Below, piece after piece: positions 23,337 through 34,308 of a DNA stretch of 64,000 bases; position 1 is the first letter of the stretch; each line of letters opens with the position of its first letter. Under the pieces are notes generated by a model that did not search any database, was not told the DNA's origin, and saw only the letters and a list, made by a program, of their open reading frames with translations. The DNA comes from Triatoma infestans (Eukaryota; Arthropoda; Insecta; Hemiptera; Reduviidae). The position numbers were made by a program, and so were the translations under genes. Where the stretch lies: NCBI GenBank assembly GCA_011037195.1, contig JAAEAF010003512.1:1-64000 (forward strand), given 5' to 3'.

Positions 23337-26300
23337 CTACAAAATAGAAATAAAATTTTACTTATGCTTTTGATTTAAAATTCAACATATAATTTTATAT
23401 TTTAATAAAAAAGTATGGATATCCTTCAGAGTCAAGCGTGCGCATGATCATTCAAATGAAGAGTGAGTTTTAACTTTTATCAGATTATATAATACAAACA
23501 CTACAGAAAATTGAGTTACAAATTCGATTGAAAACTTACTTCCTGCAACATTGAGACAACATCATTTCTCTTCCAACTGCTTACTAATACTGACACGAAT
23601 TCATCAATCACAAATTTAGTCATTTGATTCTCCCTTGGTTGGCATCCTGTTAAATGAAACCATTAACAATAAATGAAACTATGGAAGATTCTTCTCGACC
23701 GTTCTTATATGAAGGAAAAGGATTGTGAGATTCGGTCTTTTTAAAAAATAAGAAAACTTAAATTCTTGCCATAAAAATAAAACGGTTTTATTTGTTCACT
23801 ATTCTCTGTGATGTTCAGGTGTTCTCAACTTTTATTTTCCAAATTTATACATAAGTTTTTAATGTGTTACGTTTTGAAGATTATTTGATAGTTTTTTTTT
23901 TATGCCTTGAAAAAGACAATATATTTGTCGAAACGTTGGCAAGAATTTAAATTTTCTTATTTTTTAAAAAGACCGAATCTCACAATCCTTTTCCTTCTTA
24001 ATATATGAAACTACTTTAAAAAAAAAAAGAAAAAAAAAAGCTGAAATGAAACTGCTGAGTGTTGATGCATCTTATAACATTTCTCAATTTGTAATTACCG
24101 ATAGGAAACAAGAAGAATAATTAACAGCTTCAACTGCTTACAGCTAAGTGTTAAATAAGAAAATAATGACTAACTTGATTTCTCAATTTATCTTTGAAGA
24201 AAGAAAACTGTAAGTGATTATTAAAGATTCCCAATAGGACTGGTCAGAGACCGAACTACCATTAGTTTTAACTTCAAGAGAAAGTAAACAGAAAGAAGTT
24301 GGGCGGCTTTTTGCTGTTGGAGGAAATGCTGTGATCATATCGATTTTCGAATTGAGTTCTTATTGGAAATAGTTATTAAGTTTCTTTAGTAACCAAATGT
24401 GATATATAGAAAATGATTTAAACCTGATGACCCAGGGTGTCGGTAGAATATGCATATATACACACACACAGCGTTGCCTACGAGATTATGCAGGCAAAGA
24501 TAGAAAGACAGAGTGAGAGGTATCTTCACTTCTGTGGGAACCATTTTTCAGAGAAAATAATTTTATAAGGTTATGGCAAAACCGTGACCACGAACTTTCT
24601 TCTACAACTTATATAACACTTCCGCATAACCAATACAAAACTAAAAACAACGAAATAATATAATACAAAGATTGCAAATTTAAAATTGTGAATTATACTG
24701 AATAATTGTAACTAAGGGCTAACCTGGAAGAAAAGAGAATCCTGTTATCAAATCAGAATATATTGCGTGGGTGACAAATTTCTGTCCATCAGCCTGAATA
24801 CCAACATCTTGAAATAAATCTTCACCACTAAACAAATACATTTATTATTATACATTAATTGCACTTGATTTTTAATCTGTCTCTATATAGATGAAAAATC
24901 ATGAACGGAAAACCAAAACTATAATTATAAGATTTCTATACGGCAATGGCCAACTGACATCTCCTTATAAATTTCAAGGCCTGACGATGTGAAAACCATT
25001 CAAAAATATATTTTTTTTTTGAAAATCCTATCTTAATTTAACTACATTTTGAAAGGTAACTATGAACTTTTAAAAATAATAATTAAGCACAAAGGTTCAA
25101 CAACCACAACTCTCTTTTAAATGTTAAATAGAGAGGGAGGGGATAAAAAGACAAATCACTGCGATTATAGAAGCTTATTGTGGCTCTCATAAAGATGTCG
25201 GTCTTGAATATAGAAGACATAGTCGTCCGTCTACAATTACAGAAATCCATTGGGGCTCTCTGGTGTCAGGTTTGTATGTAGAAGATAGTCAGTCGGCCAT
25301 CTGGAATGTATGCAGTTGTAAGTGTGAGCTAGAGTTTCCACTGTGGGTGGATATACTCTAAACCCAAGTAGTTGTACACATCAGCTACCTCTACAGACTA
25401 TAATAAAAGTTAAACGGAAGTTGTGTGAACAGTGTTGCGCATGTAGTTCGGCTGCGCTATTCACCAAGAACCCTAAAGAATTGGCTAATCCACTTACTCT
25501 CTATGGGGAAAACTCTCGTTTTATACTATACATTATTTTTAATGTAATCTCAGTGGCTATAATCTTATTATTTTTCCACTCCTCTCTTCTATTCTACTGT
25601 AACCTACAGCAATTTATTTATTCCAAACAAGGTCGTTATGTCAAATCTTATAGTCAACAAAATGATTTTTTGTTTAGTAATTATTACAACAGGGCGCCTA
25701 AAGTTGACCCCCCCTCCCAATGATTAAAACATACTTTTTTGCAAAATTATTATCATTTTTTTTTGTTCTGCGGTGCCCGCTCTATGTAATTCTTAAAGTC
25801 TCAATAACGGGCGTTGTACAGAATGTAAATATATCGCGAGTGAGGTTCAAAATTACACAGATAAAATCGTGAATATATAGAATTAATGTATTTACTTACC
25901 GCAAAACTGGTAAATATTGTCCCTGTGGCATGATAGAATAGAATATAAATTTTTATATTTCAACTAAAATGGAACACTGAATTGTGCAAATATAATGCTA
26001 ACGCTAAAGTGGAAATATGGGCGTTAACATTATATTTATTTATACAAATGTTATTTCAATATCAAATTTTACTCCAAGTAACCAGTATAATAGATTACAA
26101 TTAATTATAGTTCAATACCTGCAAGTAATGAACATAATTATCTTAGGTTTGCTGGCCAATGTTCTACAATTCAATGCACTAAACTGGTCTATAATCCAAT
26201 CAGAAGACACGGTCTGATTATCTTTAGCAATTACTTCAACAGCAAAAGGCTGTAGTCTGTTCGCTGTCAGCATTTTTTGCTGATGGCCATGACTCATCAC

Positions 26301-29300
26301 TATCAATATGACTGCATTTTTAGGTTGTCCATCTTGACAGAAATCAATTATAAATTTCTCAAATTTCTGTGGAATTAAGTTTTAATTTATTAAACTTTAA
26401 TGCAATTGTGATATATATTATGTATATATAATTGCATTGAAGTATTACATATATTATATATATATATATAAAAGAAAGCAATTTTGTGAAATTCGTTAAT
26501 ATCGCAAATTCGGTTGGACGGATTTTCAAGCGGTTTGCACCATTTAACATAGAATTTTCTTGAGAATGTTAAGGGGCGAGTTCCCACCCGGAAGGTGGCA
26601 CACCATGCAAGAATGTTTCGAAGCATCTGTAAAATAATGAAAATTTTTAGAAAATCATAATCCTTACGTTCAGAAATACCGAACATTGAAAAACAGGAAT
26701 GAAAATCAAGAGGAATATTTCTTATATTTCACAGAAGGGCCATAATAAACCCAGGACATCAGTAGTGCAGCTATTACTTCAAAGGAAGAGGGCGTTGAAA
26801 AAAATGTCATACAGACACACAATTCCTTATAGTTTTAGCATTTTCCATAACTATTAATAAGTCTTAAGGGCAGAGTTTTGGTCTGCTGACCTATAGATGG
26901 ATAGACCCTTATTCAGCCAAGGGCTGAACAAATTATATGTTGCGTTGTGGACGTATCGGTCCTAACTTCGGTACAGCGTATAGCGGATATCGAATGTAAA
27001 CTGTGTTGCTACAAGGGATAAAAAAGTATAGGAAAAATTAATAATGCCCGTCGAGTTTTTGGAAAGTTTTAAAACAAAAGAAATTTTCCGATCAGAAACA
27101 ATAATCTATCGATTCTAAGTATTTAAAAGTGCTAATTAATGCAATCTGTTGTGATTATATAAATAAATAAATGCATACATCGAAAATAGTTTGTAATAAA
27201 TAAATCGAATTTTAACAATTGTCAACAAATCACTTTTATCAATAACGAATGTTATCGTTATCATATAAGCTATCCCTTCAAACCTGACCAAATCGTGTAA
27301 TCAATGTGGCGACAAGATAAATTCACTTATCTTTTAATTAAACATATTACAAAAAAAAAAAAATTATGGTTAAACTATCGATAAATATTACCTATAAATA
27401 TATGTTTTTTCTGGTAACCATTCTATGCATAACTAATCACTTCTACTAACAATTACTTTAGTAAAATTTCATAATTTAGAAGCTCCATTCAGTAATGGAA
27501 ATGAATTGAAATCATATACAGCTTTCCAATAAAAAAAATCCATAAATTTTGCTATCAGTTTGTGTTTTATTTGTTCTTACATTTTCTTTTTGGCAACCAA
27601 CCGGGGTGAGGGGTGCAGGGGCAGAACCCTCTATATTATATTACTGATATATAAATAAATAATAAACTATAAATATGGAAGAAAAATTTAAGCCCCGCCC
27701 ACTACCTATAGCCATTTATGTGCAAGAGGGAGGGTTAGTTAAGCCCCATCCCTCTTATGTTGTTCGCAGCTACGCTCTTTGTTCTTTCCTAATGTTAGTC
27801 TAACAATCAAGTTAGTAGCGTATAGACACCCGAACAAGATCCCGAATTTACAAAACCTTTATATTGGGCTGCCCGAAACGAAATGGCTAAATCATCAACA
27901 GTTGAACAAAATTTATAAAATCCTTTTGTAAAACGGTCTTGGTTAAAATTATTATTTCGAACGTTCCTAGTTAGAGTACAGTAGACATTGAGAAATAGGA
28001 ATACTACTTTGGCAAATCTGAGGAGAGACTTAGACATCATCGCCCAACAGCCAATCACATGCATGGGAATAAAAATTAATCCCTTCCCAATATCTACGAT
28101 CATTTACGTGTAAGTAGGAGATGGTAAGTTAAACCGTGCATCTCTTCTATTTGTCTACAAATACTTATCTACAACTACCCTCCAAGTTTCTTGCCATTAC
28201 CAATCTGGCAATCCCTAAAGCACATTACCCTGAAATAACCTATTGCATATCGGCGAAACGTCGCTATAACAAACCACTGATGAGGTCTCAAACTGAAGAC
28301 CTAAGCCCAACGGACCAACCACATGACAATGGCCGCGGAAAACTACACAATGTTTTTGCACCATGCTTATGAAAATTCTTACTTTTTTAATCACACTAAC
28401 ACTTATTTAATCACCAGTGCGTGCTTATCGGAAATAAGAGTAATTTTTTCAAATTATATAATTGCTCGTATAGATACAGGAAGGCAGTAGATGAAAAGCC
28501 CTTCAATATAGTAATTAATTTACCTCCGTGTCAAAATCAAGAGCAAGAGACACCTTAAAACCAAAGATTTCACCAATTTCTTTTAATTTTCTAACATTCT
28601 CCAATGAACCAACACGCCTTTCCTGTACATTATCATCGAATTCTTCAATATTTACTATAAGCATGTGACCCCTGGGCAAAGTGGTCATAGGATAGCTCTG
28701 AAATGGTTTCAAAACAAAAACTGTACTAATCAAACAATTAACGCTCAAAAAACTGACATGATTTTTTTTTTTGTTACCTACTTCTTTTTGCTTCACTAAC
28801 CAGTCTGAATTATGACTATGTGGTCGACCATTCAATCCATTTTCTTTGCTTCCACAAAGCCCATCTCCTTGTATTTCAGAATTAAAGTCTTCCGGATGAT
28901 TATTAATACACCTTTTTGACAATAATAATCATGTAATTTTATTGAAGTATATGTCATGAATATATTTTTTCAATATATTTTTATATTTATTTAATATTTA
29001 GCCATTAATTGATTGAGAACTCCCCAAAAATCAATTTTTCCAGAAAAATGTTTCAATCAAAAGTGATAGGTATTAATGCGTGTAGAAGATTAAAGGAGGG
29101 TGCTGGAGCCGCTTTCAAGAAAATTACGAAAAACAAAAACTACTCAGTAAAGTCGCGTTCCGATCTTTAGGAGAAAGCGAAATCAGTGTTGAAAAAAAGC
29201 ATCTATGTACTCTGATTATGTAGAAATGACTTTAGGAGCTTCAATTACTATAAGACCGAAGCTGAAGTAAGACTCTTTAAATCCGAAATGCAGAAACTTT

Positions 29301-30023
29301 CGATTTTGTAATAGAACTAAAGAACAAAAGCAATCCTTCATAACATTTCATTCTACAAAAAAATGAAAAAGTAAACAATTACCTGTTAGATTTCAATCTT
29401 AAAGCAAGATCTCTGTTTCCAGATTCGTGTAATGCATCGGTCAGTTTTTTGAAAGCTTCTGGACCTCGTTTAGGTAACATCTCGTACAAGCAATACAATT
29501 TATCAACTACTCCTTCATGACTCTGATTTTAGACAAAAAAAAATATTTTACAGCATTGCGCTCCAAACGAAACAACAAGATCATCATATTTAACATTTTT
29601 AAACAGAAATTAATGCAGGAGACTGTAGATCGAATTCGTTCGCTGAAGAATTCACTGCATTTTTCTCTAATTACATTGCCACGTTTAAAAATTGGTCAAA
29701 TAATATTTGGAAGGATCCTGTGATGAAGTTAGTGACAATCTACTGTGAATACGAAACACTTTCCACATACGCTTAATAGGAACAAAATTCCTAACGTTTT
29801 TTCTCTGTGAAATTTTGAAAATGTTTCAATTCAGAATCTGAGAATGTTAAAAGAGCTAACAGTTTATTTTTATGTAATTACAATATACCTTTATTTTATT
29901 GACCATAAAATTGTTGAGAACTCTTTTCTCTATAAGTAAATTGATTAAATGTTCAACATTTTTCGTACCGCTCACTAGGTACTGTAAATTATTTCCAATT
30001 TTAATCTTATCTTGTTCATCCAT
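23199..30023 (-). CDS. Caspase A: CARD-caspase, possibly catalytically impaired
   Basis: Eight coding exons (30023-29889, 29522-29383, 28911-28782, 28697-28524, 26366-26119, 24827-24724, 23646-23540, 23336-23199) join with consistent GT-AG sites and phases into 391 residues. Residues 1-92 form a CARD, with the hallmark 'LPKRGPEAFKKL'. Residues 136-275 are the large-subunit region, with 'LPRGHMLIVNI', an R-V-G-S substrate-pocket motif (Arg163), catalytic His219 in 'MSHG' and Cys275 in 'FITC'. Residues 276-391 are the small-subunit region. By family, CARD-caspases are cytosolic initiators recruited by CARD adaptors; Dronc and caspase-9 are the nearest functional types. Oddities: the QACxG box reads ITCSG, and residue 316, the small-subunit pocket Arg in caspase B, is Glu. 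Activity or specificity is therefore doubtful. Transcripts would confirm the model. Confidence 0.85.
23540..23646 (-). CDS. Caspase A exon 7 (small subunit, altered pocket)
   Basis: Residues 311-346. Where caspase B has 'VSYRND', this copy has 'QPRENQ', so the pocket Arg316 is replaced by Glu with an Arg one place earlier. It continues 'KFVIDEFVSVL' and 'MLQE', the conserved C-terminal helix. Acceptor 'ttaacag', donor 'gtaagt'. Confidence 0.85.
23711..23998. mobile_element. Fold-back element in caspase A intron 6
   Basis: Arms of about 61 bases (23711-23771 and 23937-23998) are inverted copies with one or two differences, starting 'gaaggaaaaggattgtgag'. The 165-base centre ends with 'gacaatatatttgtcgaaac', a GAC/GTC stem followed by GAAAC. 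This is a recent MITE-like or retrozyme-like insertion that would fold into a long hairpin in the pre-mRNA. Confidence 0.7.
24724..24827 (-). CDS. Caspase A exon 6 (subunit junction)
   Basis: Completes codon 276 as Ser and runs to residue 311: 'GEDLFQDVGIQADG' then 'IYSDLITGFSFLPG'. No long interdomain linker is present; the 41 residues from Cys275 to position 316 resemble short-linker caspases. 104 nt, as in caspase B. Confidence 0.85.
24828..26118 (-). other. Caspase A intron 5
   Basis: 1.29 kb with no further exon required by phase. 25343-25723 is open on the plus strand (126 codons from a GTG) but shows no domain and lies within what looks like a degraded repeat with two related blocks at 25150-25290. 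Confidence 0.6.
26119..26366 (-). CDS. Caspase A exon 5 (catalytic His and Cys)
   Basis: Residues 194-275. 'PKNAVILIVMSHG' carries His219, and the exon ends with 'KPKIIMFITC', placing Cys275 directly before the donor 'AG|gtattg'. The segment 'VSSDWIIDQF' matches caspase B closely. Confidence 0.88.
26367..28523 (-). other. Caspase A intron 4 with repeat debris
   Basis: 2.16 kb. Holds (ta)n at about 26452-26470, two diverged copies of one repeat near 27690-27780 and 28075-28170 ('catttatgtgcaag' versus 'catttacgtgtaag'), and the GCGAAAC/TGATGAG motif at 28251. No exon is needed here. Confidence 0.55.
28251..28307 (+). other. GCGAAAC...CTGATGAGGTCTC repeat motif, second copy
   Basis: 'ggcgaaacgtcgc', a short spacer, 'ccactgatgaggtctc' and 'gaagacc'. 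Homologous to 21807-21861. It has full CTGATGA and GAAAC words but not in the usual hammerhead order within one unit. Confidence 0.4.
28524..28697 (-). CDS. Caspase A exon 4 (large-subunit N-terminus)
   Basis: Residues 136-193: 'YPMTTLPRGHMLIVNI', then Arg163 in the RxGS motif that helps to bind the P1 aspartate, then 'FGFKV'. Separated from exon 3 by an 84-base intron; the frame stays open through that intron, so retention would not truncate the protein. Phase 0 at both ends. Confidence 0.88.
28782..28911 (-). CDS. Caspase A exon 3 (CARD-protease linker)
   Basis: Residues 92-135, a polar linker rich in N, S, G and D. It shares only 'NPEE/HPED' near its start with the caspase B linker. The acceptor 'gtcaaaaag' lacks a good pyrimidine tract and is the weakest site in the model. 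Nine bases longer than in B. Confidence 0.7.
29030..29180 (-). repeat. TIR-family fragment in caspase A intron 2
   Basis: The 'atcacttttgattgaaac' and 'acgcgactttactgag' (minus strand) blocks match the family interior. Both ends are missing. Confidence 0.45.
29383..29522 (-). CDS. Caspase A exon 2 (CARD, second half)
   Basis: Residues 46 to 92. Contains 'YEMLPKRGPEAFKKLTDAL' and 'LALRLKSN', the most diagnostic part of a CARD (compare LP.RGP.AF in caspase-2 and -9). Acceptor 'aaaatcag', donor 'gtaatt', phase 2. It is 140 nt, the same as in caspase B. Confidence 0.88.
29889..30023 (-). CDS. Caspase A exon 1 (CARD, first half)
   Basis: Residues 1-45, starting at ATG 30023 just after a splice acceptor 'ttgttttttag' (about 30038). 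An untranslated leader exon therefore lies upstream. The helix-rich sequence aligns with exon 1 of caspase B at identical length. It ends at donor GT (29888), phase 0. Confidence 0.85.
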
Positions 30024-30049
30024 TACTTGTTTTTTGCCTAAAAAACAAT

Positions 30050-30240
30050 TAGTAACAATTACAATGCAAATAATAAAAGAAGCAAAAGTAAATAACAGTA
30101 CATATTTTTTAAGATTCAAAGAGGGTCTTATATCAATTTACAAAAGACTACTGATAAGTAAAGTTAAACTGACCTCCAGAACTTAAAACCACAAAACACG
30201 TAACCAATGATTTGCTTCAATTGTACCTTTCCTACACTAA
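30050..30240 (-). promoter_or_regulatory. Caspase A upstream segment with putative leader exon
   Basis: Lies just upstream of the acceptor that precedes the start codon. On the minus strand 'aagttctggag|gtcagt' (about 30175) is a plausible donor of a noncoding first exon. The whole segment is nearly identical to 32383-32572. Confidence 0.5.
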
Positions 30241-30367
30241 CAGTAAAATTAAAACTAATCACTTCTTAAAACTTAAACCACAATAAAAATTAAAAACTCC
30301 CAAAAGAAGAACCAAAACACCGATGTAACCTCTGGCTGAAAGCAGAGTCAAGTATTAACACAAAGCT

Positions 30368-31973
30368 AGTGATGGGACAGTTCGAGCGGAGTCGGTTCAC
30401 TGGAACGAATCCAGTAGCGGAACGAGTTGATTCAAATCCCTATTTTTAAATAAACTGATTCCAGCAAAATTAAATGAAATTTTTATTATTTAAAATTAAA
30501 TTAAGGCAGGTATAGCACGAAAATTAAGTATTAAACTGAGTTGTAGTCATGTTGAAAGAACCAGTGACAGGATTCTAACTTAATATTTTGTAACCTCAAA
30601 CCATACTAACAATCCTGGTGAGCTTAAAATACAGATGGTTGGGCGGTGGGAGTGAATTCCTAGTATAATTTTTTACGGTCAATATTTCATAGATTGAATA
30701 ACCAGTATACACTAATACTGAATTATTTCCATTGCATAGAAGCATAAATTATATTTCGACAAAAAATTATATTCAACTTAATAATATTTTTTCTAAATAT
30801 ATACATATAGAGAGCTATCTGATGTTAGAAAAGGGAAGATGGATTCAGTACAGGCAGCAGTGAACTTGAAACGACTTTCTGAATCTGACTCCAATCTGGG
30901 CACTCTCATTGGTTGAATCCCTGGAACCGTCTGGACCCGAAACCGGAGTTGATTCAGATTATTTGGTTCCGGAGTGAACGAATAAATCAAATCACTGAAT
31001 CTAGCCAATAGAAACGCTTGAAATGGAACCGACTCCACGAACTCGTTCCAAAGGCAATGGTGCCTGTAACTGAATCCATCTTCACTTTACTAACACCAGA
31101 TCGCTCTCTACGTTTATATATTTTATTTTTTAAATATTCTACAAGGTTTATTTGAAATGTTAATCAGAAAAATAAAAAAAAAAAGTTACAATCACTCTAA
31201 AAAAATATATAACAAATGAATGAGATACATGAAGTTTCATTTCATGAAAAAATATTTCTAAAGGGCATGAGAAGTGGGTATGGAAGGTGGAGGAGACTAA
31301 AAATATTAATCAGTTTTCAGATTTCAGTTACTGGTCAGAGTCCGAGCTGGAGCCAGTGTTAAGTTACAAACGATCAAATAAGAAATCAAATTTAAAAAAC
31401 TATCATTGGTCATAACTAAAATTAAAAATTTAATCGCCCAAACTTTACTTATTAATTCAATAGTAAAATTTGGTTTAGTTGTAACTAAAAATTAAATTTT
31501 TAATCAACAGATCAGTTTTCCACAACTAAAAATTAAACAATTCAAAATTGAATTGATTAAATTAGATTAAAAAATTAATTCAATCAATAAATGATTACAT
31601 TTTAAATTGAATGCACAAGTGCATGATTACTTTTTGTATAATTAATTATATAAATATTTTAATATTTAATAGATTATTTTTCTTTTAACATACAAAATCT
31701 GTTTCTAACATGAGAGCCGGGACCAGCTTTTTTTACTACACACTACCATTAGGAATTACCATTATAATTCCATACTTAGGAGAAGCTCGGGTAGTCCCTA
31801 AGAGAGACTATGCCCGCTGGAGTTTCCGTCCTTAAAGGACATTTTTAATTACACCTTATGTATTTATTCTCTGAAGGAAAAGGAACCGTGGAACGAGTTT
31901 ATGGAGTCGGTTCCGATCCTGGAACCGATTCAAATCCAACGAATCCGATGGCGGAGTCGTTTTGCCCATCACT
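30368..31973. mobile_element. hAT-like non-autonomous DNA element
   Basis: The left end 'agtgatggga' and right end 'gcccatcact' are inverted copies, with subterminal 'ggagtcggttc'-type words repeated in both orientations. The adjacent flanks 'cacaaagc' and 'cacaaaca' look like a decayed 8-bp TSD, as expected for hAT. No transposase is present. It contains a second element at 30795-31127. Confidence 0.55.
30795..31127. mobile_element. Inverted-repeat element nested in the hAT-like copy
   Basis: About 55-base arms ('aagatggattcagt' inward on the left, 'actgaatccatctt' on the right) are inverted with roughly 80% match by eye, extending out to AT-rich tips. Internal sequence has no coding support. 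Confidence 0.5.
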
Positions 31974-32382
31974 CACAAACAACGTAACTAGCACTCCAAT
32001 GGTGAATCTTCAACTAAAAACGATGTCAGTGCATTCTCTCGCTATTAATTATAATTAATGAATTATTACCCAGCACAAAATTATCGAGCAATGTTTGGTC
32101 ATTTAAAGATTAATAATAAATACTATTAATACTATATAACTTGAGGATGTATCATCACTTTCTAGCATTTTAATCTAGACCACTAAAAGTCGGTTTTTTA
32201 ATTCGCCAGCAACCCCAAAATCTATTTTGTTGGCCTTTTTCTGGTACAAGTGCGTCTATGAATGCGATCCAACCTGGATTATTTGTGTCCTATACTTTAG
32301 AAATAGGAAAATATATTAAAAAAATAAACTTTCACTTTTCAAATTCATGGTTCATCCGAATGTTATCTCACTGTGAATATGC

Positions 32383-32572
32383 AAATAATAAAAGAAGCAA
32401 AAGTAAATAACATACATATTTTTTAAGATTCAAAGAGGGTCTTACATCAATTTGCAAAAGACTACTGATAAGTAAAGTTAAACTGACCTCCAGAACTTAA
32501 AACCACAAAACACGTAACCAATGATTTGCTTCAATTGTGTCTTTCCTACACTAACAGAAAAATTAATCTTTG
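32383..32572 (-). repeat. Duplicate of the caspase A leader segment
   Basis: Nearly identical to 30050-30240, including the donor-like 'tctggaggtcagtttaac' on the minus strand. The difference is a handful of substitutions and small indels. It could act as an alternative leader exon about 2.4 kb upstream. Confidence 0.7.
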
Positions 32573-32834
32573 CTAATCAATTATCTAATCAATAATAATC
32601 TTTGCTAATATTCATTGATTCTTTCTTATTGCTCAAATCAACAAAAAGATATTATTGCAGATTTTGGAAATAGAATGTTATTTAGGTTTCTTAAATAACT
32701 GCAGTAATTCATTTAATTGGTCAATGAAATACGGAAACAAATCCAAATAAAAGTTATGGGTATAATAAAATTAAGTGAAATAAATTAAACTTTTAGGTGT
32801 TAAAGAGTTAGATGCTCTTAGATGCTTAAATTAA

Positions 32835-33698
32835 TGGAGGGGCAGTAGATTGAACATGAGGTGGGTCATGATGCCAGACAATAGAGGCTTATTGTGCCAA
32901 ACCCTGTAATGTCTAATGTAAGAAACCTCTCCTCTTCATGAAGTCGAGTGCTCACCGCTGTCTCAGTATGCCAAAGATCTCGTAGCGCAATTTAGCGATT
33001 GCAACGCAATATACACAAATGTTCCGAATTAATTCCCAGCATGTGTAGCTTTTCTTGAACCTGCCGTGCCCCATGAAAAGGCCTGTCACTAGATTAATCT
33101 GGTTACTTCCTAACCAAAGATTCAGTTGGTTTTATGTTCGACATAATCTTCTTACTGTGTTTAGCTTCTGGACTTGAATTCCAGATTGTGTCGTGCTTCT
33201 CCGGAGAGCCAGTCTCTGAGAGATGGACTTACCGTCTCTTTGGTTATCCCTAGCACAGATTCTGGACCACAGAACGGAGTATTCGCCCCAAACCTGGCCA
33301 ATTGGTCGGCTGTTTCATTCCCTCTAATCACCACATGTCCCGGCACCCAATTGTTGTATCAGGGATTCTCTACATTCCCTAACCAGAGATGAGGTGGCTC
33401 TCAAGATAGCAAGGGCCTTCAGTGCAGCCTGCCTCTCCGAGAAGATGTGAATCTCCCTGTTTCTCAGGGCTGTTCTCAGATTTTCCTCATCGCAGATCTT
33501 GATTGCGAAGATTTCGGCCTAGAATATTGTAGCATGATTGCCGAGAAGCCTCTCAATTAGTACCTACGGCTTCACTCTATATATACCGTCCAGGAACACA
33601 CATGTCATCTTGGAGCCATCCGTAAACCAGACGACCCCAGTCTGACTGCGCCCTGGCCAGCTTTTGGTCCATCCTGTCCTTGATTTAAGGGTCACCTG
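32835..33698 (-). pseudogene. Old antisense LINE, 3' part (RNase H to tail)
   Basis: On the minus strand: 'VVWFTDGSKMTC' (about 33630), a decayed 'PGHVVIRGNETADQLARFGA' (about 33330), 'LVTGLFMGHGRFKK' and 'AKLRYEIFGIL', then 'caataagcctc'. These match LINE 1 in order. The 5' side is cut at 33698 by the LTR element and continues at 42636. Confidence 0.75.
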
Positions 33699-33913
33699 TG
33701 TTAAACAACAGTAATACAAAAAGCAGAATCGAGCTGAGAGAGAGGTTATCGAAAAAGAGTGGGTATGGTTACGAAAAATATCTTTGTGTGTGAATAATTT
33801 GTTGATGAAAATATATTATGTAGACAACTGTGTGTTCTCTTTATTTTTTTCTATTGTATACACATTCTAAATAAAAACCTAGCAGTGAGCTACGGGTTAA
33901 CTGGGAGTTGACA
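33699..33913 (+). repeat. 5' LTR
   Basis: About 215 bases. It shares long exact blocks with the 3' LTR, e.g. 'aaaaagagtgggtatggtta', but has small indels. AATAAA-type signals occur near the end ('ctaaataaaaacc'). Confidence 0.88.
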
Positions 33914-34308
33914 AATTTCAGAAGTGGGATTAGATTTATATATATATATATAAGGATTGAGATTAGGATTGTTGTGTGAATCGAACTGAGCGGAAAAGAC
34001 TAAGTAAATTGAAGTCAATGTGAAGGAACTGGAAGGAGGAAACATCAAGTAAGCATATCACATTTCTTTTTCATTATTCTAAATAAGAACGTTAATAAAA
34101 TATTTTGGAAATACATGAAAATTGGATTCATGAAGATCATAAATCGAGATGGTATATTAAGTATGTATTATTAATGTATTATTATTGCTATTTAGACAAT
34201 GTAAGGAGCATATTATTATTTATACGACTCCAGCTTCAAGTATAAAATTTTCAACCTTCAATACAAAATTCAGCCTTCAATACAAAATATAATTTTGGCT
34301 TGATAGCT

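Noticed and set aside
25250..25450. Solo LTR with AATAAA-like signal in intron 5 of caspase A
   Set aside because: No TG/CA ends or flanking duplication could be defined.
25343..25723. 126-codon plus-strand frame with hydrophobic segment in caspase A intron 5
   Set aside because: Begins at a GTG, has no recognisable domain or homologue in the window, and overlaps degraded repeat sequence.
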